Part shown: piece after piece, positions 17,594 to 26,050 of the stretch
Position numbering within the stretch: the stretch's first letter is position 1
How the letters are laid out: every line of letters starts with the position of its first letter
Source of the DNA: Streptomyces sp. ICC1
GTDB taxonomy: Bacteria > Actinomycetota > Actinomycetes > Streptomycetales > Streptomycetaceae
Direction of reading: 5' to 3'
Assembly (NCBI RefSeq): GCF_003287935.1
Contig: NZ_CP030287.1
Coordinates: forward strand, 2,570,267 to 2,634,266
DNA: 64,000 nucleotides
The notes under the pieces: model-generated
Seen by the model: only the letters and a program-made list of their open reading frames with translations
What the model was told of the DNA's origin: nothing
Databases searched by the model: none
Translations under genes and position numbers: made by a program

Positions 17594-18948
17594 TCCTCGT
17601 TCTCCTCCTTCGGTGAGGGAGCTGTCCGCAGCCGGTCGGCCACGGCGGCATAGTGAGACAGGTCGATCACGACCCGTTCGGCCGGATCCCCGGCCGCCGG
17701 AAGCCCGCGCAGACGCTCGGCCTCCGCGAGAGCGGCCGCCGAGGGCGGCCTTCGGACCTTGGTCTTGCATGGAGCCCGGTCGGAAAACGACGCGAGCACG
17801 GCTCGCTCCAGTGCGATGACGTGGCCGTTGTCCCGGACGGTCTGCCCTGATCCCCGAGGGGCCCGGCGGTGCTGGGCGATGACCGCCCGGCCCGCGGTGG
17901 CGATCCGCAGGACGTCGTCGCCCAGGCGAATGAGGACCCTGACCTGGACTCCGGGCAGGCCGGGAGGGACGGAGTAGAAGTTCCCGTCGAAGTGGACCAG
18001 GCTCTGCGGGCTGACCGTCCGCTCGACTTCCAGCTCGGCCGGGAACGGCCTCACCGGGATGTCGAGCATCGGCTCGGCCGCGGCGAGCTCACCGACCGTG
18101 GTGGCCACTCCGTCGATGCGCCGCCGCCGCTCGTCCATCCGGACGGCCAGCTTGTCGACGCCGGACTGGGCCTGGACGACGGTCAGCCCGTCCGGGACCG
18201 TGCGCCACCATCGTTGAGCGGCCGAGTCGTTGGCCTTCTCCACCACTCCCTTGCGGTTGCCGCGACGGGGCGGACAGATATCCACGCCGGCTCCGTAGTA
18301 CTTGGCGACGGCGGCGAAGGAGGAGGTCACCTGCCCGCTGGAGGGGTAACAGACCGTCGCCATCCGGTCAAAGCGCCACCGGCGGGCCGTTCCACCGAGT
18401 TTGCGCATGACCTCGTCGAGGGCCTGGACCAGGTGAGGGAAGTCCTCGGACTCCGAGAGGACCGCCCGCCACCGGCCCGAATGCGCGAGCGCCCCGACCA
18501 GCAGATGGGCGTGCTCACCCACTCCCCACCCCTCTGGCGGGCTCGGCAGCCCCAGCCAGTCGAACTGGATCTCCTCGCCGGGCGGATGCGCGATCACCGC
18601 GACGTTCCTGCCGGTGGAGGCGTGGCAGGGCTCGCAATGCGGGCGAACCTGGTAGCGGCGCAGTGCCCGGGTGAAGGTCGAGTACGCGCCCTCATAGCCG
18701 AGTTCGGTCACCTCGTCGAACAGGGTCGAGGCCCACAGATGCGGATCGTCGGCGAGGCGTTGGCGGCAGTAGGACAGGAACGGCACGAACGCGTCCGGGC
18801 CCTCGCGTCGCTCGCCGGGGGTCCGCTCGCCGTTCAGATAGGCACGGATCGTCTTGCGATCACGGCCCAGATGCCGTGCGATCGCAGAGATCGTCCATCC
18901 CTGACGACGCAGAGCATGAGCGTCCACGTCTTCCTCCCGAGTGAGCAT
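17590..18948 (-). CDS. istA: IS21-family transposase IstA (element B)
   Basis: The 452-residue transposase belongs to a different IS21 subgroup from element A. It has an N-terminal HTH (WTISAIARHLGRDRKTIRAYL), then the DDE core (EIQFDWLGLPSP, RWRFDRMATVCYP, GNRKGVVEKANDSA). The C-terminal beta region is VHFDGNFYSVPPGLPGVQVRV. The gene is full length and coupled to the broken istB downstream. The outer IS end should lie between 18950 and about 19100 but I could not fix it. Confidence 0.9.
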   Translation of the reverse strand: MLTREEDVDAHALRRQGWTISAIARHLGRDRKTIRAYLNGERTPGERREGPDAFVPFLSYCRQRLADDPHLWASTLFDEVTELGYEGAYSTFTRALRRYQVRPHCEPCHASTGRNVAVIAHPPGEEIQFDWLGLPSPPEGWGVGEHAHLLVGALAHSGRWRAVLSESEDFPHLVQALDEVMRKLGGTARRWRFDRMATVCYPSSGQVTSSFAAVAKYYGAGVDICPPRRGNRKGVVEKANDSAAQRWWRTVPDGLTVVQAQSGVDKLAVRMDERRRRIDGVATTVGELAAAEPMLDIPVRPFPAELEVERTVSPQSLVHFDGNFYSVPPGLPGVQVRVLIRLGDDVLRIATAGRAVIAQHRRAPRGSGQTVRDNGHVIALERAVLASFSDRAPCKTKVRRPPSAAALAEAERLRGLPAAGDPAERVVIDLSHYAAVADRLRTAPSPKEENEE

Positions 18949-19152
18949 TCAGGCCCCCGAACAGGCCGAACTCCTAGCTCACGCAGGCTCTCCACGACAC
19001 GCCGACACCAGTTCGACACGCCGGGAGGATCACACAATCGATGGGGAGATCAAGAGAGCAGGTTTGCCCCACCCCAGAGCGACAAGTGAGGAAATCCAAA
19101 TATCCCCATCACCCAGCGGGGGCGGTACTTCCCCCCGGCGCCGGCAGGGTTT

Positions 19153-19674
19153 ATGTGGGTCAAGACCGCAGAAGCGAGCGACGGGGAGACGAGCTACGAG
19201 CTTGGCCGGGTACCGGGCAGCCAGGCACCGTGGGTGTCCACCGAGCTCGTGTTCCCTGCCATCACACCGCAGGTCCGTGGGCCCATCTCACAGCCGCATT
19301 ACGCTCTCCCCGCCGTACTCGCTGCTGCCGAACCCGACCCGCTCAAAGGAGCTCTTGATGCGGTGTGGGATGCGCTGAACACGTACGGAGAGCACTACCC
19401 CGAGTTGTTGGATGAGATCCGGTCGATCTGGGGCGGGCGGATGTCCGTGCCGGATGCGAAGCTACGGCCGGCTGCCCTGGGCCGACGAGTGCGGAGCGGA
19501 CGAGGGAGCATGGCGATGGTCAACTACCGGGTGAAGTGGGTACGCGCGAGCGACGGCAAGGCCATGGTGTCCACGGTGAGCTACGACCAGCCCAGCGCCG
19601 AACACCGCAAGGCAGATCTCGAGGCGGAGAGCGCCACGGACATCAAGATCGTGAAGGTGCGGCCCGGCGAGTAG
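19153..19674 (+). CDS. Unknown protein, possibly two short genes
   Basis: The frame from ATG 19153 gives 173 residues. The first part (DPLKGALDAVWDALNTYGEH, ELLDEIRSIWGG) is helical. The last 53 residues (MVNYRVKWVRASDGKAMVST ... KIVKVRPGE) form a neat basic beta-rich unit with GAGGGAGC in front of ATG 19510/19516. That unit may be translated on its own. No family recognised. The gene ends just before the tRNA terminator. Confidence 0.5.
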   Translation: MWVKTAEASDGETSYELGRVPGSQAPWVSTELVFPAITPQVRGPISQPHYALPAVLAAAEPDPLKGALDAVWDALNTYGEHYPELLDEIRSIWGGRMSVPDAKLRPAALGRRVRSGRGSMAMVNYRVKWVRASDGKAMVSTVSYDQPSAEHRKADLEAESATDIKIVKVRPGE

Positions 19675-19700
19675 AACCGCCCACGCGGGCGTTGAATGCG

Positions 19701-19736
19701 AACAGCCTCCTCGACCTGGTGGTCGAGGAGGCTGTT
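19701..19736 (-). terminator. Strong hairpin downstream of tRNA-fMet
   Basis: A perfect 16-bp stem (AACAGCCTCCTCGACC) with a TGGT loop. It lies 4 bp beyond the encoded CCA end of the leftward tRNA gene and 27 bp after the rightward gene ending at 19674, so it can serve both strands. Confidence 0.85.
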
Positions 19737-19740
19737 GCGT

Positions 19741-19817
19741 TGGTAGCGGGGACAGGATTTGAACCTGCGACCTCTGGGTTATGAGCCCAGCGAGCTACCG
19801 AGCTGCTCCACCCCGCG
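19741..19817 (-). tRNA. Initiator tRNA-Met (CAT)
   Basis: A 77-nt tRNA with encoded CCA. Anticodon loop CTCATAA; three consecutive G-C pairs end the anticodon stem (CTGGG/CCCAG); the first base pair is a C-U mismatch. These are initiator hallmarks. The T-loop is TTCAAAT. A second, slightly altered copy stands inverted at 23765. Confidence 0.95.
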
Positions 19818-19832
19818 TCGGTGAACACCACC

Positions 19833-20010
19833 CTACGGCACTGGCCCCACGCTTCCGACCGAGTATCCGGACGGTGAGGCGCTCCCGTTCAACCCGCAGC
19901 GTCCCGGGTCCGCCGCACTGTCCCTGACAGTGGTCAGCCCGTACTCCTCGGGAACGGACCGGGGAGTGTCTCGGACTTCCACGACCGCCCCTCCAGCGGA
20001 CCAAGCTGAA
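19833..20010 (-). pseudogene. Possible DUF397-domain remnant
   Basis: The leftward frame ending at 19833 contains SAWSAGGAVVEVRDTP and then VRDSAADPGR. This is the W-S-GG-VEV...VRDS-P-G order of the DUF397 domain found beside Streptomyces XRE regulators. The spacing is wrong and the C-terminus is unlike the family, so it is probably decayed. Confidence 0.3.
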
Positions 20011-20323
20011 GGGGCGGAGGGCCGCCCGTGAGACAGCCCGTACCGACCTGCGCACCCGCCCAGATCGGCCCGTGTGCGAGGTGGCCTGTTGACTGTACTG
20101 ACGGTGCACGCGCCCCGGCGCCGTGATTCGGGGCAGGGCGGGCGGTCGGACCCTGACCGCCCGTTCTCGACGACGAGGGCCAACCCGCTCGCGCCAGGCG
20201 TTCGGGGCCCGGGAGGTGGATATCGCGCGTCGGAACCCCGGGGAGCGCGGGGGGGGCGAACTGCGCCTGGCTATGGGACAGTTCATGATGTTGTGTCACC
20301 GGCTGCTGGGGGAAGGGCGGAAT

Positions 20324-20638
20324 ATGGCGGACGAGGGGGACGGCTGGCTGACGGAGCGCCAGGTGAGCAGCTTGTGGCCGGGCGTCGGTACTGGCTCGGT
20401 GTATGTGAATGCGCTGGCCCATGGGGTGCGGACCCGTACGGAGAGCTGGATGACCACTACGGGCTATGCCGGCAAGATGTGGTATCACGCCGACGACGTG
20501 CGCCGAGTGGCCGCGCAGGTAGCAGCCGAGCCACTCAAGGGGCCGTCCCAGGTACCGTGCTGTCTGGTGCTGATCGTTCTGGCAGCGGCACCGCTCGTGT
20601 GGCTTGCGATACAGATAGAAAGCGCAGGCGGGTGGTGA
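20324..20638 (+). CDS. Small protein with excisionase-like N-terminus and C-terminal membrane helix
   Basis: ATG 20324 has GGAAGGGCGG upstream; the frame is open earlier but lacks better starts. The 104-residue protein begins GWLTERQVSSLWPGV and continues to WYHADDVRRVAAQV, the wing-and-helix pattern of MerR/Xis-like DNA-binding domains. A single hydrophobic helix follows (CCLVLIVLAAAPLVWLAI). A DNA-binding head anchored in the membrane would be unusual. No partner genes are evident. Confidence 0.5.
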   Translation: MADEGDGWLTERQVSSLWPGVGTGSVYVNALAHGVRTRTESWMTTTGYAGKMWYHADDVRRVAAQVAAEPLKGPSQVPCCLVLIVLAAAPLVWLAIQIESAGGW

Positions 20639-20639
20639 A

Positions 20640-21050
20640 GGTCAAGTGTGTGGCTGCGCGGCCGGCCAGCCGCGAGATGCTGGGGTGTCAACTGCATCAT
20701 CTCTGGCTCGTTGGGCAGGGCGCTTCCGAGCCTCAAGGAGAGGCCGATCAGATGCCTACACGCGTGGGTACGGCGTCCGCACGTCCGTAGTCGAGCATCT
20801 GGGTGAGGACTTGTCGGAACGTGATGAGGCCTTCGGCCGGCGCTTCGCGTTGGTACTAGCCGGGGCCTGCCTCCTCCTGTCGCATCTGGGCCCCGCATCT
20901 TCCCCTTGCCGCTGTGTCTTCTTCCCGGGAGGTGTCCGGTCATGGTCCTTTTCCTGGCGCTGCTCATCGCGGGAAAACTGGGCTCTTACAAGATTTTCGT
21001 AGGTCTTGATCGGGATTGCTGACGGGTCGTGACATCCGTTCCCTGCGGCG
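20640..21050. other. About 410 bp with no supported gene
   Basis: Frames here lack ribosome sites and family resemblance. The last 60 bp before the ISL3-type remnant (ACAAGATTTTCGTAGG region, about 20988) may be the left end of that element. Confidence 0.35.
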
Positions 21051-21052
21051 GG

Positions 21053-21460
21053 ATGCTGCGACTGTGTGACGAGATGTTGACGACGCTCTTGCCGCAGCTC
21101 AACGTGGTCGTGGTCGAGTCCGTGGAGGTCGAGAGGGACATGGTGGTGGTGACCGCACGTACTCGTGCGGGGCCAGTGCGATGTCCAGGGTGCGGGCAGC
21201 AGTCGTCCTGGGAGCACAGCCGCTACGTACGCCGCCTCGGAGACGAGGCCATTGGTGGCCGGGCGGTGCGGATCGACTTATCGGTGCGCCGTCTGTACTG
21301 CGAGAACACTGCATGCTCCAAGGTGACGTTCGTCGAGCAGGTCTGCGGGTTGACCGTGCGCTACCAGCGGCGGACCCCTGCTCTGCAGCTTGTGGTTGAG
21401 GCCGTCGCGGTCGCCTTGGCCGGCAGTGTGTCGGCGTACGCCATGTGCTCAGCGAGGTAC
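21053..21460 (+). pseudogene. N-terminal fragment of an ISL3-family transposase
   Basis: The frame encodes the ISL3 N-terminal zinc-binding region: LLPQLNVVVVESVEVERD, CPGCGQQS, SRYVRRLGDEAIGGRAVRI, LYCENTACSKVTFVEQV and LTVRYQRRTPAL. After about 21425 the expected HTH and DDE domains are missing and the frame drifts into unrelated sequence. It is a truncated remnant. Confidence 0.8.
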
Positions 21461-21683
21461 AGCCCAAGGTGCTCAGCCTCCGTCGCTGGTTCAGGCTTGA
21501 TTCATCCCACCGGCGCCCCCATCCGCCGGGCGGCCGCCCCCACCCACTGAGGGCGGCCCCCCGGGTTCCCCCGCTCCGGTCTGCGATCACGGATCGGCAA
21601 ACCCGGGCTCCTCCGTCCGGGGCCAAGGGTTGGATGTGCGGACGTCCCCCGTCCACGACCGTCCCGGCAGAAAGGCGCCGACG

Positions 21684-22355
21684 ATGACATCGCCCAGGAA
21701 AGTAGTCCTGACCAAGGCATCCCCGACGGTCTCCCTCGGCAAGCACGGCGTGACCTCGGGGCTGATTAGGGTCAACCTGCAATGGACCTCACGGCGGGCA
21801 GTGGCAGAGAGGGACGCCCGCGAGGCACGCGGGCTTTTCCGGAGGATCCGGTCCTCCCTGCGCACGAGCGCGGCCAAGGACGTGGACCTCGATCTCGGCT
21901 GCATGATCAAATGCCGCGACGGCAGTAAGACCGTGGTCCAGGCGCTCGGCAACGCGTTCGGCGCGGTGGATAGCTTCCCCTACGTCGCTCTGGACTCGGA
22001 CGACCGGACCGGCACGAGTACAGCGGGCGAGAACCTGGTGATCAATCTGGACCACCAGGACGTGTTCTCCAAACTGCTGCTCTTCGTCTACATCTACGAC
22101 GGCGCCGGGGACTTCGCCGGCCTCGACGCCGTCGTAACGCTCACGTCCGACCGCGGCGATTCCTTCGAGGTGCGCCTGGACGAGTGCCCGCCGCAGGCGC
22201 ACGCGTGCGCGATCGCCCTGGTCAAGCGTCAAGGACGGGAGCTCGTCGTGGGGCGTGAGGTCAGGTGGTTCACGCCGCAGGACGGCCCGGGCGTCCAGGA
22301 CGTCATCTCACGGGCGTACCGGCTCGGCATCAAGTGGAACCCCGGGAGGAAGTGA
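21684..22355 (+). CDS. TerD-family tellurium-resistance/stress protein
   Basis: ATG 21684 follows AGAAAGG at good distance; the frame extends to 21630. The 223-residue protein carries the TerD beta-sandwich signature LDLGCMIKCRDGSKTVVQAL and VALDSDDRTG...GENLVINL. The acidic DSDDR loop is the usual calcium-binding region. The C-terminal half (WFTPQDGPGVQDVISRAYRL) looks like the TerA-like variant. TerD proteins occur in many copies in Streptomyces and act in stress and membrane-linked processes. It stands alone here. Confidence 0.85.
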   Translation: MTSPRKVVLTKASPTVSLGKHGVTSGLIRVNLQWTSRRAVAERDAREARGLFRRIRSSLRTSAAKDVDLDLGCMIKCRDGSKTVVQALGNAFGAVDSFPYVALDSDDRTGTSTAGENLVINLDHQDVFSKLLLFVYIYDGAGDFAGLDAVVTLTSDRGDSFEVRLDECPPQAHACAIALVKRQGRELVVGREVRWFTPQDGPGVQDVISRAYRLGIKWNPGRK

Positions 22356-22404
22356 CCGCCGCGCAATCGCCAGCGATAGCGGCTGGGGATGGGCTCACTT
22401 CGCT

Positions 22405-22540
22405 CCAGGTGATCGTGACGCCGCCTGTCCTGGAGATGTACAACTCTGGTGGCTTTGACCTCTGGCCCTGCCTATACCCGTCCGCCGGCCAGCCCTCGGC
22501 TTCTTGCAGTTTCCGGCCGACGATCAGTTCGCAGTGACAC
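22405..22540 (+). pseudogene. Remnant paralogue of the gene at 26051-26683
   Basis: VIVTPPVLEMYNSGGFDLWP here matches the beginning of the gene at 26683 (VIVMRPVLEM, then PFDLWP) in both protein and DNA. After about 20 codons the frame shifts and only traces (LGFLQFPA against FGFLPLAG) remain. The copy is on the opposite strand from the intact one. Confidence 0.65.
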
Positions 22541-22664
22541 AACGCGACCGATACCCGGGGGTAGTGAACCCGCCGAGTTCAGGTAGCCAGCGAGGGCCTG
22601 CGGTCCTGATCGACGCGAGTATCGGTGCCCCGTAGAAGCGTGGACGATCGTGTAGAACAGCGCC

Positions 22665-22925
22665 ATGACCAGCGCAGCGTGCTCCCTGCCGCAGGCGGCA
22701 GGCCTGCCCCGTGTACCCCGGCACCTGGCCCTGATCCTGGATGGGAACCGGCGCTGGGCCCCAGGCCACGGGCTACCCGTGGCTGCGGGAAGGCCGACGG
22801 TCCACGCTGGCCCGGGTTCGCGCGCCGGACCGGGCTGGCCACCCCCCGACACTGCGTCGGCACCGTGCAGGCCCGCAGCCCGAGCCGCCACACCGTCGGG
22901 TGACGCGACTCAGCCAGGCGAGTGA
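22665..22925 (+). pseudogene. N-terminal fragment of an isoprenyl diphosphate synthase (UppS-like)
   Basis: PRHLALILDGNRRWAPGHGL matches the DGNRRWA active-site block at the start of cis-prenyltransferases. Everything after it is nonsense in all frames, so it is a short gene relic. Confidence 0.7.
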
Positions 22926-23062
22926 CAGCGGCGACCACCGGATGCCACCTGGCGGGCCGGTGTTCCAGGATCGGTGCCGCCGCAGTCTCCGGCGGATTGT
23001 GTGCCGACCGAGTCAGTGCCGTGCGATCGGTTCGACCACGGCTGTTCGAGGAGTCCCGTCCC

Positions 23063-23584
23063 ATGCGTTCACGAGTCATCGCCCTCATGGCCGCCGCCGT
23101 CGCGGCCACTGCGGCGCTCACGCAGCCCGCCCACGCCGCCCCGCTCATGGACGGGGTCTACCGGTTCGCGTCCCTTGCGGACGGCAAGTGCCTGGTCTGG
23201 CCCAAGATGCACGCACCTGTCGGCACAGTGTCACTGGGCGAATGCGCGGACGCCACGTACACCTCGGCGAACTGGCACGTACAGCAACGGCCCAACGGAA
23301 CGATGGACGTCTCCGTGCCGAACTCGTTCCCGCGCGGCTGCATGAGGTTGACGGACGACCACAAGGTGGGGATCAGCGACCAGTGCGACAAGTACGCCGA
23401 GTGGACCGTCTTCTATGGTTCTGCCGGGCCAGACAGCCCGGTGTGGGCCGACATCGAGCACACCCCCGGCGACCGGTCCACCTCGTGGGGAAAGCTCGTC
23501 GACGACCCCGGCGTGACCGCCCGGCTCGTGGTGAGGCCGACCCCCATCGAGCCGCACCACTGGGCCTTGCAGCCGGCCGGCTAG
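23063..23584 (+). CDS. Secreted protein, possible beta-trefoil (ricin-like) fold
   Basis: ATG 23063 (GAGGAG upstream) starts a clear signal peptide: MRSR, a hydrophobic Ala-rich core and cleavage after AHA. The mature part, about 145 residues, opens DGVYRFASLADGKCLVW and repeats units with Gly, Cys and Trp (NWHVQQRPNG, CMRLTDDHKVG, EWTVFYG). That layout recalls RICIN-type beta-trefoil lectin domains. Four Cys could form disulfides. No catalytic domain is attached. Confidence 0.7.
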   Translation: MRSRVIALMAAAVAATAALTQPAHAAPLMDGVYRFASLADGKCLVWPKMHAPVGTVSLGECADATYTSANWHVQQRPNGTMDVSVPNSFPRGCMRLTDDHKVGISDQCDKYAEWTVFYGSAGPDSPVWADIEHTPGDRSTSWGKLVDDPGVTARLVVRPTPIEPHHWALQPAG

Positions 23585-23764
23585 GACCTGCCAGCGATCG
23601 CATGCACAGCGGGCACGGAACGGAAGCCCCCCACAGTGCGCACGCTCGGGCAGTCACCAGGTAGCCGGGCAGGTAGTTGTCCCAAGAGGCACACCGCCAG
23701 ACCGCTGAGCAGGGCAAAGACGGTGAAGGACGGCCCCGCAGTGCCGTAGGGTGGGTTTCACCGA

Positions 23765-23838
23765 CGCGGGGTGGAGCAGTTCGGTAGCTCGCTGGGCTCA
23801 TAATCCAGAGGTCGCAGGTTCAAATCCTGTCCCCGCTA
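23765..23838 (+). tRNA. Second initiator-type tRNA-Met (CAT) copy, altered
   Basis: Differs from the 19741-19817 copy at two bases: one in the D loop and one turning the last anticodon-stem G-C pair into G-U. No CCA is encoded. The roughly 30 bp upstream are also nearly identical (AGTGCCGTAGGGTGG). It may be functional or a decaying duplicate. Confidence 0.85.
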
Positions 23839-23842
23839 CTGA

Positions 23843-23882
23843 GCAGAAGGGCCCGGATCCACAAGGATCCGGGCCCTTCTGC
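23843..23882 (+). terminator. Strong terminator after the second tRNA
   Basis: An 18-bp perfect stem (GCAGAAGGGCCCGGATCC) with loop ACAA, 5 bp beyond the tRNA. Confidence 0.9.
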
Positions 23883-24164
23883 CATACCCGGCAACGCGGC
23901 GGGCTTCGCGGCACTATGCCGCGAAGCCCTCGTCTCGGGTGGCACTGCTCAGCCCAGGCACCTGTCGCTGTTGCCGCGCTCGAGTAACTTGATCCCGCCT
24001 GTGCCGCCCGTCGGCTACCCACAGACCAACGGCGTTGTTCACGGTGGGCCTCCCGGCATGTGCCGCATGACCAGATGTGCTGGGTGACAGATTCGGTGCT
24101 GCCGACACCCGCACTGCGTACCATCGCATTCACACTGTTCAACACGGCAGATGGCGGGCACCCC

Positions 24165-24782
24165 ATGACTACAGCAACCAACCCTGCTCAGATCAAAACC
24201 GATTACGCGCAGCAAATCGCTGGCGATCTCGCAGCGAACCAGACTGCACAGGAGCAGACGCGCGCGGAACTGCAACGACTGCAGGTGGAATTGAGTCAGC
24301 TGGAGGACAACGAGAAGGTTCTGCTGAAGATGCAGGAAGCTTTGGGTATCGAAGCAGAACCTGTGACTCCTCAGGTCGCGAAGCGCAGTACTCGGCGTAC
24401 ATCGGTGCCTGCCGCGCGCAGTGGCGCCCTGGAGAAGAAGGCCACAGTACTCAAGCCGGAAGCCGCTAAGACCTCCCCCACGCGGGGGGCTACCGAGAAG
24501 GCCCGGACTCGGAAGAAGACCGAGGGTCCGTCCTGGCTTGAGCTTGTCACCGCTGTCGTCACCGGTCAGACAGGACCGAAGTCCGCGGCCGAAGTCGCAG
24601 ACATGATGAGCGCGGCCCATCCTGAGCGCAAGGTGCAGGCAGCCGTCATCCGCAATACCCTCGAACAGGGCGTCGCCCGGGGGCTCCTCGAGCGCTCCAA
24701 GCAGGGACGTTCCGTCTACTATAACCTGGTCAGCACTCCCGCAACAGGACCTGACACCGAGTCGGCGAACGCGGTCTCATAG
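24165..24782 (+). CDS. Coiled-coil plus winged-helix protein (putative DNA-binding)
   Basis: I start at ATG 24165; the frame is open to TTG 24060. Residues 1-65 form a coiled coil (QEQTRAELQRLQVELSQLED), then a basic Ala/Lys linker. A C-terminal winged helix spans about residues 135-195 (WLELVTAVVTGQTGPKSAAE, IRNTLEQGVARGLLERSKQG, RSVYYNLV). This suits a small chromatin-type or regulatory protein. The layout recalls the protein at 29030-29485, although the sequences differ. Confidence 0.65.
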   Translation: MTTATNPAQIKTDYAQQIAGDLAANQTAQEQTRAELQRLQVELSQLEDNEKVLLKMQEALGIEAEPVTPQVAKRSTRRTSVPAARSGALEKKATVLKPEAAKTSPTRGATEKARTRKKTEGPSWLELVTAVVTGQTGPKSAAEVADMMSAAHPERKVQAAVIRNTLEQGVARGLLERSKQGRSVYYNLVSTPATGPDTESANAVS

Positions 24783-24961
24783 AACAATGCGCCACCCGCG
24801 CATCTACCCCCTTCTCCCCCAGCGAGCCAAGCTCCGGTGCGCCAGCAGCATCAGTGAGCCTTTTCCGACCGGCTGGGTCGGTGGGCGGCGTGCACGCAGA
24901 CATGCCGGCGGCCCAGGTGCTGGGCCGGTGCGTGGAGTCAAACCGGATGTACGGCCCGAAG

Positions 24962-25306
24962 TCAGGAGATCTTCGGCCGTCCGACCGCCTTGGGCCGCCA
25001 GACGTCGAGGTCCAGAGTCGTCGTGAGGCACTCGCCCTCCGCGCGGACCACCAGGTCGGGATGATCGATCCCCGCCGCGAACTCCTCCGCTCGTACCTCG
25101 TCGAGCAGGAAGACGAAGTGCTCGATCAACACAGGATCGTCCTTGGGGTTGCCGTCCGGATCCACCTCGGTGTTCGCGCGGTCCAACGCCAGGCAGAGCA
25201 CCGTCCTGAACACCTTGAGGTTATCCGCCCAGAGGAGCACAGTCGCTACGCTCGCCGCTGCGGAACTGTGGGCGGACAAGGCATGCCAAGGCGCCAACCT
25301 GCACAT
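24962..25306 (-). CDS. Possible unknown protein or C-terminal fragment
   Basis: The leftward frame gives a folded-looking acidic segment (VFRTVLCLALDRANTEVDPD, EHFVFLLDEVRAEEFAAGID, LTTTLDLDVWRP). No start has a convincing ribosome site; ATG 25306 is only one option. It overlaps the antitoxin-like gene on the other strand. It could be the tail of a lost gene. Confidence 0.3.
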   Translation of the reverse strand: MCRLAPWHALSAHSSAAASVATVLLWADNLKVFRTVLCLALDRANTEVDPDGNPKDDPVLIEHFVFLLDEVRAEEFAAGIDHPDLVVRAEGECLTTTLDLDVWRPKAVGRPKIS

Positions 25307-25477
25307 CCGAGGCCGCCGACTCAGGCCCGGCTGGCCGAGACGTCGCTGACACCGACCGAACGCGCTGAGCGGGCGGAGAAGGCGTGGGCTGCGTTGCCGG
25401 CCTGGAACAGGTACGCGCCGACCGCCAGCGAGCAGCACGAACTCGCCCGGCGCCTGGCGCAGGTGCAGCGACCGTGA
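25283..25477 (+). CDS. Antitoxin-like small protein
   Basis: A 64-residue protein from ATG 25283 with a helical, charged C-terminus (TPTERAERAEKAWAALPAWN, EQHELARRLAQVQRP). Its stop overlaps a GTG start (GTGA) for a PIN-like fragment. Order, size and coupling are those of a type II toxin-antitoxin pair, but the toxin is broken. Confidence 0.4.
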   Translation: MPRRQPAHPRPPTQARLAETSLTPTERAERAEKAWAALPAWNRYAPTASEQHELARRLAQVQRP

Positions 25478-25620
25478 GCGAAGCGATGCGCATCGTGCTG
25501 GACGAGACGGCAATGGCCGCGGCCGGGCAGCGCAACCTCCCGGCTGATCCGTCGGCCAGGGCGCCGGCACGCCGATGCACTCGAGCGACGTTCTCAGATG
25601 CTACTGACAACGCCGCCCCT
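25474..25620 (+). pseudogene. Fragment of a PIN-like toxin gene
   Basis: GTG 25474 starts VSEAMRIVLDETAMAAAGQRN, which resembles the first strand and Asp of PIN-like proteins in Streptomyces. The expected continuation (LIRRPGRRHADA) is in another frame. Frameshifted and truncated. Confidence 0.35.
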
Positions 25621-25974
25621 CGCAAGGAGCAACCCGGATCCGGTCGATGGCGTGCTGCCGTCGGCGGGGGTGAGGGTGTAGAAGACCGTGATGGAGCCCT
25701 CGGTGGCGGCGTCCAGGACGCCGTCCCAGGGGATGGTGTAGCTGACGGAGGTGGTGTCAGCGGTGACGCTCACGATGCCCTGGGTCTTCGCGGCCAAGGT
25801 CTGCCCGGTGGTGGTGTCGCTGTAGACCGTGACCTCGAAGGTGACCTTGTCGCCGGCTGTGAAGGGTATTTGGTCCACCTTGACGAGGACGCCATTCCAG
25901 GGCTTCTGCAGGCAGTTGATCGAGCCGGGGGGCTCCTCAAAGGGAAATTCCGGGAAGTCGAGCGCGATCGACAT
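25594..25974 (-). CDS. Unknown protein, beta-rich, Ig-like pattern
   Basis: ATG 25974 has AGGAG close upstream. The 126-residue protein has no signal peptide. It shows alternating beta-strand sequence (DKVTFEVTVYSDTTTGQTLA, IVSVTADTTSVSYTIPW, GSITVFYTLTPADGS) like an Ig-like or bacterial adhesion domain. A single isolated domain of this kind without an export signal is of unknown use. Confidence 0.65.
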   Translation of the reverse strand: MSIALDFPEFPFEEPPGSINCLQKPWNGVLVKVDQIPFTAGDKVTFEVTVYSDTTTGQTLAAKTQGIVSVTADTTSVSYTIPWDGVLDAATEGSITVFYTLTPADGSTPSTGSGLLLARGGVVSSI

Positions 25975-26050
25975 GCAGGCTCCTGATTGCCGAAGGGCGG
26001 TCTGACCGGTCGCCCCCCGCCGCTTGGCTGGCGAACCGAGGTTCGGTGGC

